Of a stretch of 64,000 bases of DNA, positions 52,839 through 62,304 are shown in pieces. How positions within the stretch are numbered: the first letter of the stretch is position 1; each line of letters starts with the position of its first letter. This DNA comes from an uncultured Chromatiaceae bacterium. GTDB taxonomy: Bacteria > Pseudomonadota > Gammaproteobacteria > Enterobacterales > Alteromonadaceae. The stretch spans positions 1-64,000 of the forward strand of contig CALJUX010000080.1 of the NCBI GenBank assembly GCA_937978655.1. Direction: 5' to 3'. The notes below the pieces were generated by a model. That model made no database searches. It was not told where the DNA came from and saw only the letters and a program-made list of their open reading frames with translations. The position numbers and the translations under genes are program-made.

Positions 52839-54100
52839 CGTGTTGATTCCTTATTTACTAATTCAAAAACCGCGTGGGCGAAGCGCTCCAGCACTTGCTC
52901 ACTATTGATATGGTCGACGGCATATTGCCGCGCGATGGTATTGGTGCTGCGGGTATCTGCCGCCAGGCACTGACGCAGACCGGCAATAAAGGCACTGCTG
53001 TCTTCCGGCTCCACGCAATGATAAATACCCGGATGGCGTCGCACCAGCTCACCTAATTCGGTGTGTTGCTCGGCAGTCACCAGGGCATGGCCACCGGCCG
53101 CCAGAATATTGGTCAGTTTTGACGGTAACACTGCATCGGCCACGCCTTTTTTCTGTACCACCAGATGCACATCGGTCAGCGCCAGAATCTGCGGCACCAA
53201 AGCCCAGGCCTGCAATGGTTTAAATTCAACATTTTGTAAGCCCCGCGTAGCCGCATCCGCAGCCAAAGTATCGCGGTAAGCGCCATTGCCGATAATGACA
53301 AACTTAACCTGTGGCTGGTCAGCAAAAGCTGCGGCCGCGTCCAGCACAATTTCCAGCCCTTGTTTTTGGCCAATATTACCGGAATACAACACAATTTTGT
53401 CTTCCGGCGTAAAGCCCCACTGCGCCCGCAGGCTGCTACTCTCCACCGCCGGATTGACAAAGCCGGTGTCCGACCAATTGGGGAAAAACATCAGCTTATG
53501 TTCGGCTACACCTTTGCGCCGCGCTTTGGCCAGCATGCTGTGCGAAATCGACGACACTTTATCAAAGCGGTTCATCAACCAGCGCTCTGCGCCGAGGATG
53601 ATGCGTTTTTTCGCCGACGGCTGGTCGTCACTGCCCTGGGCTTTGCCGGCCATGCCAAGACCAAACATGGCGTCTACTTCAAAATCCTGAATATGCAAAA
53701 TGGTTTTGGCCCCGGTGAGAGCGCTGTAAATCAGCGCACCGGGCGCACAAAACAAAGTGGGCTGCACCAGCATCACCACATCCGGCTTTTCCCGCAGCAA
53801 AGTTAACAGCCGGCCAAAGGAACTGAATGCAAAGCTGGCAAGAAGCACCAAACGCTTCAGCGTAGTCACTTTTTTGGGCACATACAGCGGATTACGCAGC
53901 ACCCGCACCTGGCCTTGTTGTTCTGTGCTGTAGGCATTGCTAAAACCGGCATGCACCTGCCACTCCGGATAATACGGCGGTGCCGTCACCACCAGTGTCT
54001 CAATGCCCCGCTGCGCCAGCGCCTGCACCATCTCGCCATTGTACTTACCAATCCCGGTCAGCTCCGGCGCATGGTTAATGCTGTAGAGTAAAAATTTCAC
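52835..54100 (-). CDS. wcaI: Colanic-acid-type glycosyltransferase WcaI
   Basis: 421-aa GT-B (GT4) enzyme. Very similar to E. coli WcaI: SINHAPELTGIGKYNGEM at the N-terminus, VTAPPYYPEWQV, PLYVPKKVTTLKRL, LHIQDFEVDAMFGLG, FFPNWSD, YSGNIGQKQGLE and VVQKKGVADAVLPSKLTNILA. The start is GTG at 54100, coupled to the wcaF-like gene (GTGA overlap) with AGGG upstream. Acceptor and donor in this organism are unknown; WcaI is thought to add fucose in colanic acid. Confidence 0.92.
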   Translation of the reverse strand: MKFLLYSINHAPELTGIGKYNGEMVQALAQRGIETLVVTAPPYYPEWQVHAGFSNAYSTEQQGQVRVLRNPLYVPKKVTTLKRLVLLASFAFSSFGRLLTLLREKPDVVMLVQPTLFCAPGALIYSALTGAKTILHIQDFEVDAMFGLGMAGKAQGSDDQPSAKKRIILGAERWLMNRFDKVSSISHSMLAKARRKGVAEHKLMFFPNWSDTGFVNPAVESSSLRAQWGFTPEDKIVLYSGNIGQKQGLEIVLDAAAAFADQPQVKFVIIGNGAYRDTLAADAATRGLQNVEFKPLQAWALVPQILALTDVHLVVQKKGVADAVLPSKLTNILAAGGHALVTAEQHTELGELVRRHPGIYHCVEPEDSSAFIAGLRQCLAADTRSTNTIARQYAVDHINSEQVLERFAHAVFELVNKESTR

Positions 54101-54645
54101 GCCTTTTCCCTGGCTTTTACCGGCTTCGCCGGATTTCCATAACAAACCATCCCTGCGGGTAGGTCTTGATAGACTGAACTACGGCTGCCAACAACCGAGC
54201 CGTCTCCAACAGACACCCCAGGAGCGACAAAAACATCTGTGGCCAACCATGCCTGATCACCAATGAAAATAGGTTTCGCAAAAATACCAAAATCAACTTG
54301 TTGGTAATGATGTGAACCGGTACATAAATAGCTTTTTTGCGACACCACAGCATGGTTGCCAATCCGAATTGGACCGAGACTGTACAACACCACATCATCA
54401 CCGATCCAGCTATAGTCGCCGATCGACACTTTCCAAGGGTAAGTAATAGTCACTGTCGGCCGTATAATGACCTTTTTACCGACTGTTGCACCAAAACACC
54501 GTAACAAGAAACGCCGCCAGCCATACATAAATTGCGGCGACCAGCGAAACAAAGTGGCTTGCACAAGCCACCACAATTGTACAGTCAAAGCGTTGCGCCC
54601 GCGGAAGCCGGCAGGCATTTTAAACTGCTGAAGATTCTGGAACAT
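54097..54645 (-). CDS. wcaF: Colanic-acid-type O-acetyltransferase WcaF
   Basis: 182 aa. Starts MFQNLQQFKMPAGFRGRN, then LWWLVQATLFRWSPQFMYGWRRFLLR and the beta-helix coils VIIRPTVTITYPWKVSIGDYSWIG, with the catalytic His in CTGSHHYQQ; WLATDVFVAPGVSVGDGSVVGSRS and NPAKPVK end it. This is the WcaF pattern. The ATG at 54645 follows AAGGA by 5 nt; the gene overlaps the end of the upstream glycosyltransferase by 26 nt. Confidence 0.9.
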   Translation of the reverse strand: MFQNLQQFKMPAGFRGRNALTVQLWWLVQATLFRWSPQFMYGWRRFLLRCFGATVGKKVIIRPTVTITYPWKVSIGDYSWIGDDVVLYSLGPIRIGNHAVVSQKSYLCTGSHHYQQVDFGIFAKPIFIGDQAWLATDVFVAPGVSVGDGSVVGSRSSVYQDLPAGMVCYGNPAKPVKAREKA

Positions 54646-55747
54646 AACCGTCCTTGAAATAATCAATTATTTGCTGCAATTGTCGCTGAGACTGAGTCTG
54701 AACTTTTGCAAAGCTGGACTGACGAGCAGCCTTGTTTGGCGCGGCAAACACACCCGCAGCATGCAAGACAGCAATCTCTCTGGCGACATCAACCGCTGCC
54801 ATCGTCTCAGTGAAACAAAAGCCTTCAAACAGTTTAATTTGCTCAGCCATGCAGCCGCGGCCAGTTCCTGCCAGTAAAACGCCTTGCTGTGCTGCTTCAA
54901 ACAAAACTAAAGGTTCAGCCTCATTCACGTACTTACTGGGGAACAAAAATAAGTCCAGATCAGCCAAAAATCGCTGCTTGTCAGGACCGTAAACTGACCC
55001 AATCGACTGAATAAATGGAAATTTGCTGGTTTGCGCCATAACATAGTCTGCAACCTCAGGCGAAGAATAAGGCCCCGCCAGAACAGCCTGAGTGGCCACA
55101 CCAGACTGATTTAAAGTAATCACCACATCGACGAATTCTCTTAGGCCCTTCTCGAAAGACAGATTTGCTAAATGTCCTAACTTTAACGGTACTCCAGTTG
55201 AGTTAAAACCTTGTTGTTCCTTATCAGCATGATGCTCGTCTTGGGCAAAGAAACTCAGATTGCTGATGGTTCGAATAGATTCAGATCGCACCTGATATAG
55301 CGTACGCAGCTGGGACGCCATCGGCGCACCCAACACGAGATGCCTGTCTTCAGGTTTTAATAGACGCAACACTAACCTGAACAAAGCAGAGGGTTGATGT
55401 AAATAACTAAACGAATGATGATGCAAGACGACCTGAGCCCGGCTGAAGCGCAGAAGTAGTAAAAAACACAGGTCGAATAGCTGTCCTATACCACCATTCA
55501 GGGAGCGATAAACCAAAACTGGTTTGTTAAACAGCAAACACAACAAGAGCCGGGCAAACACCAGCAGACTATGAAACAACTTCAGTACAAACCACCAGCG
55601 GGTATGAAACAGACCGGCTGCAAATGACGGCACAGTATTAATTAATCGGACATCGACACCTGCCTGCTTACAGCGCAGCCACATTTGTTGATTGATACTC
55701 GACATTCCATGAGTCGGCTGAGGCATATCCACCAGAAACAGAATCAT
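54620..55747 (-). CDS. Glycosyltransferase (GT-B fold)
   Basis: 375 aa. N-terminal FLVDMPQPTHGMSSINQQMW, central hydrophobic stretch with VLHHHSFSYLH, then a C-terminal Rossmann half: LGHLANLSFEKGLREFVDVV, AVLAGPYSSPEV and FLFPSKYVNEAEPLVLFEAAQQGVLLAG, the E-x7-E signature of GT4 enzymes. No closer assignment is possible. It overlaps the preceding gene's stop (ATGA) and extends into wcaF. Confidence 0.83.
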   Translation of the reverse strand: MILFLVDMPQPTHGMSSINQQMWLRCKQAGVDVRLINTVPSFAAGLFHTRWWFVLKLFHSLLVFARLLLCLLFNKPVLVYRSLNGGIGQLFDLCFLLLLRFSRAQVVLHHHSFSYLHQPSALFRLVLRLLKPEDRHLVLGAPMASQLRTLYQVRSESIRTISNLSFFAQDEHHADKEQQGFNSTGVPLKLGHLANLSFEKGLREFVDVVITLNQSGVATQAVLAGPYSSPEVADYVMAQTSKFPFIQSIGSVYGPDKQRFLADLDLFLFPSKYVNEAEPLVLFEAAQQGVLLAGTGRGCMAEQIKLFEGFCFTETMAAVDVAREIAVLHAAGVFAAPNKAARQSSFAKVQTQSQRQLQQIIDYFKDGYVPESSAV

Positions 55748-56778
55748 ATCAGACCCAGAATTTTTGCAAATTTTTCATGCATGGGTGGTGTCTGTAATTT
55801 TTCAAAAGTTTCTGAAGCGCCAGTTGCAAGTCTATTCCTCAAGTCTCGATCGTCTTTCAACAACTTTATTTTCTCTGCAAGACTCTGCACGTTTTCTCGT
55901 TCGAACAGTAAACCATTGATGCCATCAACTATATAACTTGGTTCAGGTCCCATATGCTTCTTCAAATCTGAATGTACAATAACCGGAAGTCCAAAAGCCA
56001 TATAGTGCACGACACTTAAACCAGCATCGCCACCGTATGCTCCTGCGAGGCACCTTTTTGCAATATCAAATTGAATCTCTTCATCAAAAACGCTTCCATA
56101 AAATATTGCATTAACATACTTATTTTTGATTTTTTCTGAAAAATCAATTGCTACCGCGCCTACTATAAGGACGTTAACGCCACTCAATGCGGCAGCGTCA
56201 AGAAGCAATTCAATACCGCAACCGTCACGTATCCTCCCGATATAAAACAACGATTCATCAATACCGGCAGGTGCCTCGCTGCGCTTTTTCATATACAACA
56301 TATTTTCTGCAACGTGAATCTTTTTGTGCAAAAAACCAAAAGACTTACTTTTTAATGATTCTGAGGAGAAAGTTGCATAGCAAATGTAACCACTTGATAG
56401 AAATAGGCTAAAATTATAAACTAAGCTACTAATAAACCCGTTTTTTTTATAACCTCCCTGACCATGAATAAAAAATTTCTTTCCAGAAAATCTCGAATAA
56501 AATAAAAAAAACCAGAATGTTAAATATTTAAAGTCACCAAAGTGAACAATAACATCTGAATCAGCAATCCTCTTTACATTCTCAAGACTAGTAAACTTGA
56601 AAAAACCGCCTTTCCATTCTAAAAAATGATAAATACCCAAGTCATTCTGTTCATCAAACCCAAAGTCCTCACCTGATTTTCCACAATACACTGTCAGCTC
56701 GTTTTTCATTCTTGATAGCCCGCGAAAAAGTGGATCTCTGTAAGCTGTAAAAAACGGCTGAATAATCGATATTTTCAC
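55744..56778 (-). CDS. Glycosyltransferase family 4-like, A+T-rich gene
   Basis: 344 aa. KISIIQPFFTAYRDPLFRGL at the N-terminus, FFIHGQGGYKKNGF mid-protein, FYIGRIRDGCGIELLLDAA starting the donor-binding half, and GGDAGLSVVHYMAFGLPVIVHSDLKKHMGPEPSYIVDG near the C-terminus (E-x7-E-like region with D/S replacing the first Glu). Start GTG at 56778. It is visibly richer in A and T than the wcaI-gmd-fcl genes, as are the next two genes, which suggests a different origin. Donor sugar unknown. Confidence 0.78.
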   Translation of the reverse strand: MKISIIQPFFTAYRDPLFRGLSRMKNELTVYCGKSGEDFGFDEQNDLGIYHFLEWKGGFFKFTSLENVKRIADSDVIVHFGDFKYLTFWFFLFYSRFSGKKFFIHGQGGYKKNGFISSLVYNFSLFLSSGYICYATFSSESLKSKSFGFLHKKIHVAENMLYMKKRSEAPAGIDESLFYIGRIRDGCGIELLLDAAALSGVNVLIVGAVAIDFSEKIKNKYVNAIFYGSVFDEEIQFDIAKRCLAGAYGGDAGLSVVHYMAFGLPVIVHSDLKKHMGPEPSYIVDGINGLLFERENVQSLAEKIKLLKDDRDLRNRLATGASETFEKLQTPPMHEKFAKILGLI

Positions 56779-56782
56779 ACCA

Positions 56783-58060
56783 TCACCTCGAGTTCTTGCG
56801 CAGCTTTGACAACAAAAATGGAACAATCATTATCACCCCCATAACTAAACCACTAATCCTGGGCCCGAAAGGATTAGCAGATATTGTCAATATGAAAAAT
56901 GATATTAGGGACACATTAAAAAATAAGTACTCCTTCGATGCTTCTAACTGCGTTGAACTAATATTTTTGAACGAAGTAAATAGTGATAAAAAATAAACTA
57001 TAGGAAGCAGAAAACCAACTAAAATTCCAAGGCTAAAAAATGAATATATCCAAGTAGAGTGACCAGCCTCCCAAGGCCGAAGTTCCTCTAAATACCATAA
57101 TGGCAAAATCTGTGAAAGCTCGTAGAAATAATCTGAACTCCAGTAATATTCTGCACCAAAACCAGCACCTATTATTATTTTTATAGGATCGCTAGTTACT
57201 ATTTCATATTGTGCAGAATATTCAGCAATTCGGGTGTATGTCGTCGGGTCGAAACCAAAGTCACCGACCAGACCGAACAATCTATATTGCCAAAAATCAA
57301 AAACATCGCTTTTCAAAAAGCCTATAACAGGAACCATAAAAAACAACAATGCAATCATATATTTTGAATTAGAAATTATTCTACTAACTACGATAGCACG
57401 ACTTTTCGAATTCAACGCAGCAAACGAAAAAAATAGAACTACTACAGGAACTAATAAATAACTTCTTGTTACACTCAACGCAATAAGAGATATACCAAAT
57501 ACAAATAGACCAATAGCATATTTTGAGTATTTCTTTCCTGCCAACAAAAAACAAATTGAGAATGAAAATACGAGTGGCACGAGTGGGCCAAGTAGCTGGT
57601 GCCGAAGAACATCAAGTGCATTATCTGCTATAACCAGATAGTAAAATGGCGTCCAAAAAGAAGACAAAATAACTGTCAAAATCAACGGTTTAAAAAAATA
57701 TTCAATGTTAAAACCGCACTTCGACCATAATGAAGCCAAAATCATTGAAGTCCAACATAGAAAAAAAGGAAGAGCTACCCGAATATATTGAGAGAAAGGA
57801 ACTCCATTAAAGCTCGCGGCGGCAAAGCTAAATAACAGCATCCCCGCCCATCCATATATAATAAATTCAATAACTTTTGGAGAACTTACAACTTTTTGCC
57901 GCCTTGAAAAATATAGCAAACATGCAGAAAAGGATAACAAAACCATACAAATTAAGGCAAGTTGAGTCAACGACCCTCCATCTTCGGCCCCCTTAAAGTC
58001 AAATGCTAGCGGGATCATGTATAAGAAAAGAAAAAACCTAACAATCTTGGGCGGGATCAT
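56783..58060 (-). CDS. wzy: Wzy-like O-antigen/exopolysaccharide polymerase
   Basis: 425 aa with about ten to eleven hydrophobic helices and a long periplasmic loop (~270-340) containing RPWEAGHSTWIYSFFSLGILVG, the H-x-T/S-x-W/L pattern of the O-antigen ligase/polymerase superfamily. Low sequence similarity is normal for this family. Predicted to polymerise lipid-linked repeats in the periplasm. Codon use is A+T-rich. It lies between two glycosyltransferase genes and is the only Wzy candidate seen. Confidence 0.8.
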   Translation of the reverse strand: MIPPKIVRFFLFLYMIPLAFDFKGAEDGGSLTQLALICMVLLSFSACLLYFSRRQKVVSSPKVIEFIIYGWAGMLLFSFAAASFNGVPFSQYIRVALPFFLCWTSMILASLWSKCGFNIEYFFKPLILTVILSSFWTPFYYLVIADNALDVLRHQLLGPLVPLVFSFSICFLLAGKKYSKYAIGLFVFGISLIALSVTRSYLLVPVVVLFFSFAALNSKSRAIVVSRIISNSKYMIALLFFMVPVIGFLKSDVFDFWQYRLFGLVGDFGFDPTTYTRIAEYSAQYEIVTSDPIKIIIGAGFGAEYYWSSDYFYELSQILPLWYLEELRPWEAGHSTWIYSFFSLGILVGFLLPIVYFLSLFTSFKNISSTQLEASKEYLFFNVSLISFFILTISANPFGPRISGLVMGVIMIVPFLLSKLRKNSR

Positions 58061-58069
58061 AAATCACCA

Positions 58070-59029
58070 CTATTCGGATGCAAATACATCATTAAAGAAC
58101 AGATGAGAGTTATACAAAACAACACAATCATCCATTATTTCATTACTGCGGCAGCGGTCTTTGCCATTTTTGAAATCTTCAAAAACAAGGTATGGTGCAT
58201 TCATTTTCTTACACAATTTATGAGAAACAGAATTGTCACGCACTATTACAACGTTCGAAAACTGTATACCTCTACCTAAAACCCCTGAGGACTGGTTATA
58301 ATTAGGCGAATAGCAGCACCAAATATATTTGGATGCTTTATATATAGAAACCAGCTCCGACTCGGATATAAATCGATTTATAACCAAACCACCAAGATTG
58401 ATAAACTTCTCAATTGACTGTGCGGGAATATCATCTACTTTCCCTCCAATTAAAAAACAATAGCTGCTCCTTATACTCTCTGAATCATTATATAAATTAA
58501 CAAATAGGTCGATCCCTTTATCAATATTTTGCTTTCCAACTGCAGAAACTATAATTCGACCAGCAGCAGCCTCGAGCATCTGTGCATCGAATGACTCGAC
58601 TTGTGCCTTGCTATATTTTGATATAACAAATTCTTTATCCCAAAACTGAAAATCAAGAATATAAGCAGCACAAATATCTTCTAATCCAGGCTCTATCTCG
58701 AATGGCGTAATGGACAAAACTCTACAAAATTTTGATTTCTTCATTTTTCTTAAAATGAACCGCTTAATTCTTAGCCTATATGAAGACGGTGAAATACAAA
58801 GATGAGCTCTAAAAGTTAACCCCGAAGTCCTTAGCCCAAAAAACGCTCGAAGACTGGAAATAACCACAAATAAAAAAAACCACTCCTCGATCATTAGAAA
58901 TAACAGAGGACGCTTAGATAGCATTCCGGCGAAAATATCGACTCGGTGCCCTTTTAGATACTCGGTCACAAACTCGATATACTCTTTTCTATGCCCGGTT
59001 TCATACCTGCTATAAAAGTTGTATTCCAT
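58070..59029 (-). CDS. Probable glycosyltransferase (GT-B), A+T-rich gene
   Basis: 319 aa. The N-terminal half holds YSRYETGHRKEYIEF and a hydrophobic EEWFFLFVVISSLRAFF; the second half resembles a GT4 donor domain (SAVGKQNIDKGIDLFVNLY, FLIGGKVDDIPAQ, IWCCYSPNYNQSSGVLGRGIQFSNVVIVRDNS), where S-S-G-V-L-G-R replaces the usual E-x-F-G. Family assignment is tentative. Located 1 nt after the neighbouring stop codon; A+T-rich like wzy. Confidence 0.65.
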   Translation of the reverse strand: MEYNFYSRYETGHRKEYIEFVTEYLKGHRVDIFAGMLSKRPLLFLMIEEWFFLFVVISSLRAFFGLRTSGLTFRAHLCISPSSYRLRIKRFILRKMKKSKFCRVLSITPFEIEPGLEDICAAYILDFQFWDKEFVISKYSKAQVESFDAQMLEAAAGRIIVSAVGKQNIDKGIDLFVNLYNDSESIRSSYCFLIGGKVDDIPAQSIEKFINLGGLVINRFISESELVSIYKASKYIWCCYSPNYNQSSGVLGRGIQFSNVVIVRDNSVSHKLCKKMNAPYLVFEDFKNGKDRCRSNEIMDDCVVLYNSHLFFNDVFASE

Positions 59030-59030
59030 T

Positions 59031-59828
59031 TTACTTTCTCAAAAATAACGATATTAATACCCGAATGTAATACTTACTCGTATACAAGTATGGGTTCTGT
59101 TTACGATATGAAAGAACAACAGCTGGAACTTTATCAGCCTTATGATTGACTCTGAAACATCTGCCAGAGGCAAAATACCGCCAAGGAAAACGCCCATAAT
59201 CAGATGGATCTTTGAAGGTCTGCAAGCCGAATTCTTTACAAACCAAACTCAATACCGACTGGTCATGGCGATGAGCTTTGGCCAGGGGCCCTAGCACTAC
59301 ATCATCCGTAATATGGTCGGCTCGTTGACAGGCTTCAAACCAGCGCTGGATAAATAAATTACTTTGATCCGACTTTCTAATCAGTAAATAGGTCGCGCAA
59401 ATCTGATTGCTATAGGCTGCACCGGTTTCAAAAGCCCGGTAATCACGTAATACACTCTCGGCAGTCCATTCATATTCGATGAGCGGCAGTTCAAACGGCA
59501 TTACGCTTTGCTCCGTTTGCTCAAGAGCCTTGATCAAGTGCCTGACGTTATTGATAAACAAGGCGCCTGCATCGCAATAAAACAGGTAGTCACCTTCGTT
59601 TAATTCCTGATAGACCTTATTGATAAAATACGGCTTCCATAGCCAATAACCTGCGCCGCGTTTTTGCGACAAAATCTTATCGTATTGCGCTCTAAAGTCC
59701 GGATCAATTTCCGATGTAGAAAAACTGTAGATCTGATCAAAACCACCAAAAAGCCTGGCCGAACGACTATTTAGATTTCTTTGCTTGAGGAAATTGTTAT
59801 CAGAGCAATTCACTAATACGGTTTTCAA
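59031..59828 (-). CDS. Probable GT-A capsular polysaccharide glycosyltransferase
   Basis: 265 aa. It has GAGYWLWKPYFINKVY followed by YLFYCDAGALF, in which C-D-A-G is a DxD-like metal site, and a late TDDVVLGPLAKAHRHDQSVLSL segment with D and H residues as in several uncharacterised capsule transferases. The start is TTG at 59828, giving MKTVLVNCSDN; it overlaps the flippase stop (TTGA). No specific sugar can be named. Confidence 0.68.
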   Translation of the reverse strand: MKTVLVNCSDNNFLKQRNLNSRSARLFGGFDQIYSFSTSEIDPDFRAQYDKILSQKRGAGYWLWKPYFINKVYQELNEGDYLFYCDAGALFINNVRHLIKALEQTEQSVMPFELPLIEYEWTAESVLRDYRAFETGAAYSNQICATYLLIRKSDQSNLFIQRWFEACQRADHITDDVVLGPLAKAHRHDQSVLSLVCKEFGLQTFKDPSDYGRFPWRYFASGRCFRVNHKADKVPAVVLSYRKQNPYLYTSKYYIRVLISLFLRK

Positions 59829-61096
59829 TGGGCTGATCTCAATTGCTGCCTAACATGCATAAAACCTATCCAACAGGATGTCAGCAAAAATGCGGTTGCG
59901 CTGACTGCCACAATACCTGTTACCGAGAGTTCGCTAAGACTCGAATATAGACCCAGTAAAACTACCAGAACCAAAGCTTCTATCGATAACATCGCAGCGA
60001 TAAGTGAAAACTTTTCATAACCCATCAAAAAGGTAATATTGACTTGCCCAAGCGCTATCAGCAGGTAATTTGCTAAGAAGGTGACATATTCGAAGTCTGT
60101 CAGGACTAACTGCCCTTTCAGCCAATATTGATTGATTTCTTCTCTGAACAGGTAAATGGCTAAACCAAACAATGACGATGCAAACAGGTTGTAAGCAATC
60201 AATCTGTGATACCAGAGCTTGAGTACAATACTATTGCCCGCAGTTCTTGCTCTGATAATCATCGGCCACAGTGGCTGAGAAACCATTGTGAGTAAGCTGC
60301 CAATCAGCGCATATACACGGTAAATAACGCTTAAAGTTGCTGAAAGTTCTTTCGATTGGCCATAGGTAAATAGCACTATCGCCTGTTGGCTGACCACAAC
60401 AGAAAGCTGAATAAAAAAGAAAGCGCCGAAGTTTGATCGCAGTTCATTGACCATATTTTTGTCAATCCGCAGGCTGGTTTTCTCTACTTTCAGCTTTTTC
60501 AACATATAGATGCTGTTGATAATTCTGGCGATGACGAGGCCGGTTTGACTCATGATAAAAACAAAGAATGGACTTTTCCCGTCCAGCAGATCTGTTGCGA
60601 TAAACATCAATGCCAAATTCAGTAAACTGCCCAATGAGAAAAACAAATTTGTAATGTGGAGTTGATTTCGACCGGCATTTACCGAATCCACAACGCCTGA
60701 CACAATTAACAAACCAACAAACAGATAGACCATCACCAGTTCTGAGTAATGAACTGAGTCAGCCATTGAATCAATCGCGGCAAGGGCGGCTATAAACAAC
60801 GGCAGACCAATGCACAGAATGACTGCAGAGATAAAGAAAACGGCATTCATGTAATACTGAGCGGTGATTCTGGCGTCAATCCCCCCAGCGACACGGGCTG
60901 TCAGACTTGGCGCAACACCTGTAGCACACAAGCCAACCCATGTCGTTAAGCCTGTGTAGATCATATACAGAGCAAAGCCATCAGTCCCAAGTGCCGCCAG
61001 AGCCAATGGGATCGCAGCTATCTGAAACAAAATGCCACTCCCTTTTGACATCAGCGATGTCAGCACAGATAGCTTAAGTATTCTGACTACATTCAT
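59825..61096 (-). CDS. wzx: Oligosaccharide flippase (Wzx, MATE/MOP superfamily)
   Basis: 423 aa with about 12 helices. The N-terminal KLSVLTSLMSKGSGILFQIAAIPLALAALG and GLTTWVGLCATGVAPSLTARVA are typical of Wzx; the pattern persists to the C-terminus. Expected to flip Und-PP-linked repeats to the periplasm, working with the Wzy-like protein two genes downstream. The 176 nt between this gene and the epimerase upstream hold no gene or clear terminator. Confidence 0.86.
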   Translation of the reverse strand: MNVVRILKLSVLTSLMSKGSGILFQIAAIPLALAALGTDGFALYMIYTGLTTWVGLCATGVAPSLTARVAGGIDARITAQYYMNAVFFISAVILCIGLPLFIAALAAIDSMADSVHYSELVMVYLFVGLLIVSGVVDSVNAGRNQLHITNLFFSLGSLLNLALMFIATDLLDGKSPFFVFIMSQTGLVIARIINSIYMLKKLKVEKTSLRIDKNMVNELRSNFGAFFFIQLSVVVSQQAIVLFTYGQSKELSATLSVIYRVYALIGSLLTMVSQPLWPMIIRARTAGNSIVLKLWYHRLIAYNLFASSLFGLAIYLFREEINQYWLKGQLVLTDFEYVTFLANYLLIALGQVNITFLMGYEKFSLIAAMLSIEALVLVVLLGLYSSLSELSVTGIVAVSATAFLLTSCWIGFMHVRQQLRSAH

Positions 61097-61272
61097 CTAA
61101 CTATGAATACTCTGATTTAAACAACATACCCAATTCAAGCAAACACCGCCATTTCCAGATAGTGCAGCAAAACACTGCTGTGGGAAGACATATTGTTCCG
61201 CCACACCCGTGAGAAAAAAACGACTTCAGCTCAAAAGGTCGCTAAGCCAAAACCGGATACAAGCACGAACCT

Positions 61273-62289
61273 TTAAGCTAACTTGTTGAAATCCTGATAC
61301 CAATCAACAAACTGACGGATGCCTTCGGTCAATGCCGTGACCGGCTTAAACCCTGTAACGGTGCTGAGCTTGTCAGTATCCGCATATGTCTGATACACAT
61401 CACCTGGCTGCATTGGCAGGTAGTTCTTCCTGGCTGTGACGCCGGCGGCGTTTTCAATGGCACTGATAAAATCTTCTAATGCCACCGGCTGATTGTTACC
61501 GATGTTGTACAGCGCATAATATGGGTTGGCTGCCAGCTGGGTGGGATACCCACTGCTGCCAGGAATGCAGTTTTGTACCCGCAATACTCCTTCCACGATG
61601 TCGTCGATGTAGGTGAAATCGCGCTGCAATTTGCCGTGGTTGTATACATCTATCGCCTGACCGGCGAGGATAGCTTTGGTAAATTTCCACGGCGCCATGT
61701 CAGGTCTGCCCCAGGGGCCGTAGACGGTGAAAAAGCGCAGGCCTGTGGTTGGCAGCTGATACAAATGGCTGTAAGTATGCGCCATCAGTTCGTTTGACTT
61801 TTTGGTTGCTGCGTACAGCGAAATCGGCGTGTCGACCGGGTCGGTTTCGCTGAACGGTACCTTTTGCTGGTTGCCATACACCGAACTGGAACTGGCATAT
61901 ACCAGATGTTCTACCTGATTGTGCCGGCAGCCTTCCAGGATGGTCATCATGCCGACTAAGTTGGAGTCGACATAAGCCATTGGATTATCAATGGAATAAC
62001 GCACTCCGGCCTGTGCAGCCAGATGGATCACCCGTTGAAATTTTTCTGCACTGAAAAGCGCGGCAACAGCCACGCGGTCAGCAATATCGAGCTGAATAAA
62101 ACGAAAAAGCTGCTGCTTGCCCTGCTCGCTTAACACTGCGGCAATACGCTGTAACCGGGCCTGTTTTAAGGCGGGATCGTAATAATCGTTCAGGTTGTCG
62201 ATACCCACAACCTGATGGCCCTGTAAGGCCAGCATTTCCGCCACTTTACTGCCAATGAAACCGGCTGCACCTGTTACCAAAAACTTCAT
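61273..62289 (-). CDS. UDP-glucuronate 4-epimerase (NAD-dependent epimerase)
   Basis: 338 aa SDR enzyme. GAAGFIGSKVAEML (about 7-20) binds NAD; HLAAQAGVRYSIDNP and the active-site pair in SLYAATKKSNE are the signature of the CapI/LspL group that converts UDP-glucuronate to UDP-galacturonate. RFFTVYGPWGRPDMA is also typical. The ATG at 62289 has AGGA at 6 nt spacing. It follows ugd on the same strand, which supports UDP-glucuronate as substrate; other UDP-sugar epimerases are less likely. Confidence 0.85.
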   Translation of the reverse strand: MKFLVTGAAGFIGSKVAEMLALQGHQVVGIDNLNDYYDPALKQARLQRIAAVLSEQGKQQLFRFIQLDIADRVAVAALFSAEKFQRVIHLAAQAGVRYSIDNPMAYVDSNLVGMMTILEGCRHNQVEHLVYASSSSVYGNQQKVPFSETDPVDTPISLYAATKKSNELMAHTYSHLYQLPTTGLRFFTVYGPWGRPDMAPWKFTKAILAGQAIDVYNHGKLQRDFTYIDDIVEGVLRVQNCIPGSSGYPTQLAANPYYALYNIGNNQPVALEDFISAIENAAGVTARKNYLPMQPGDVYQTYADTDKLSTVTGFKPVTALTEGIRQFVDWYQDFNKLA

Positions 62290-62304
62290 AGGGTTTCCTT
62301 GTAG

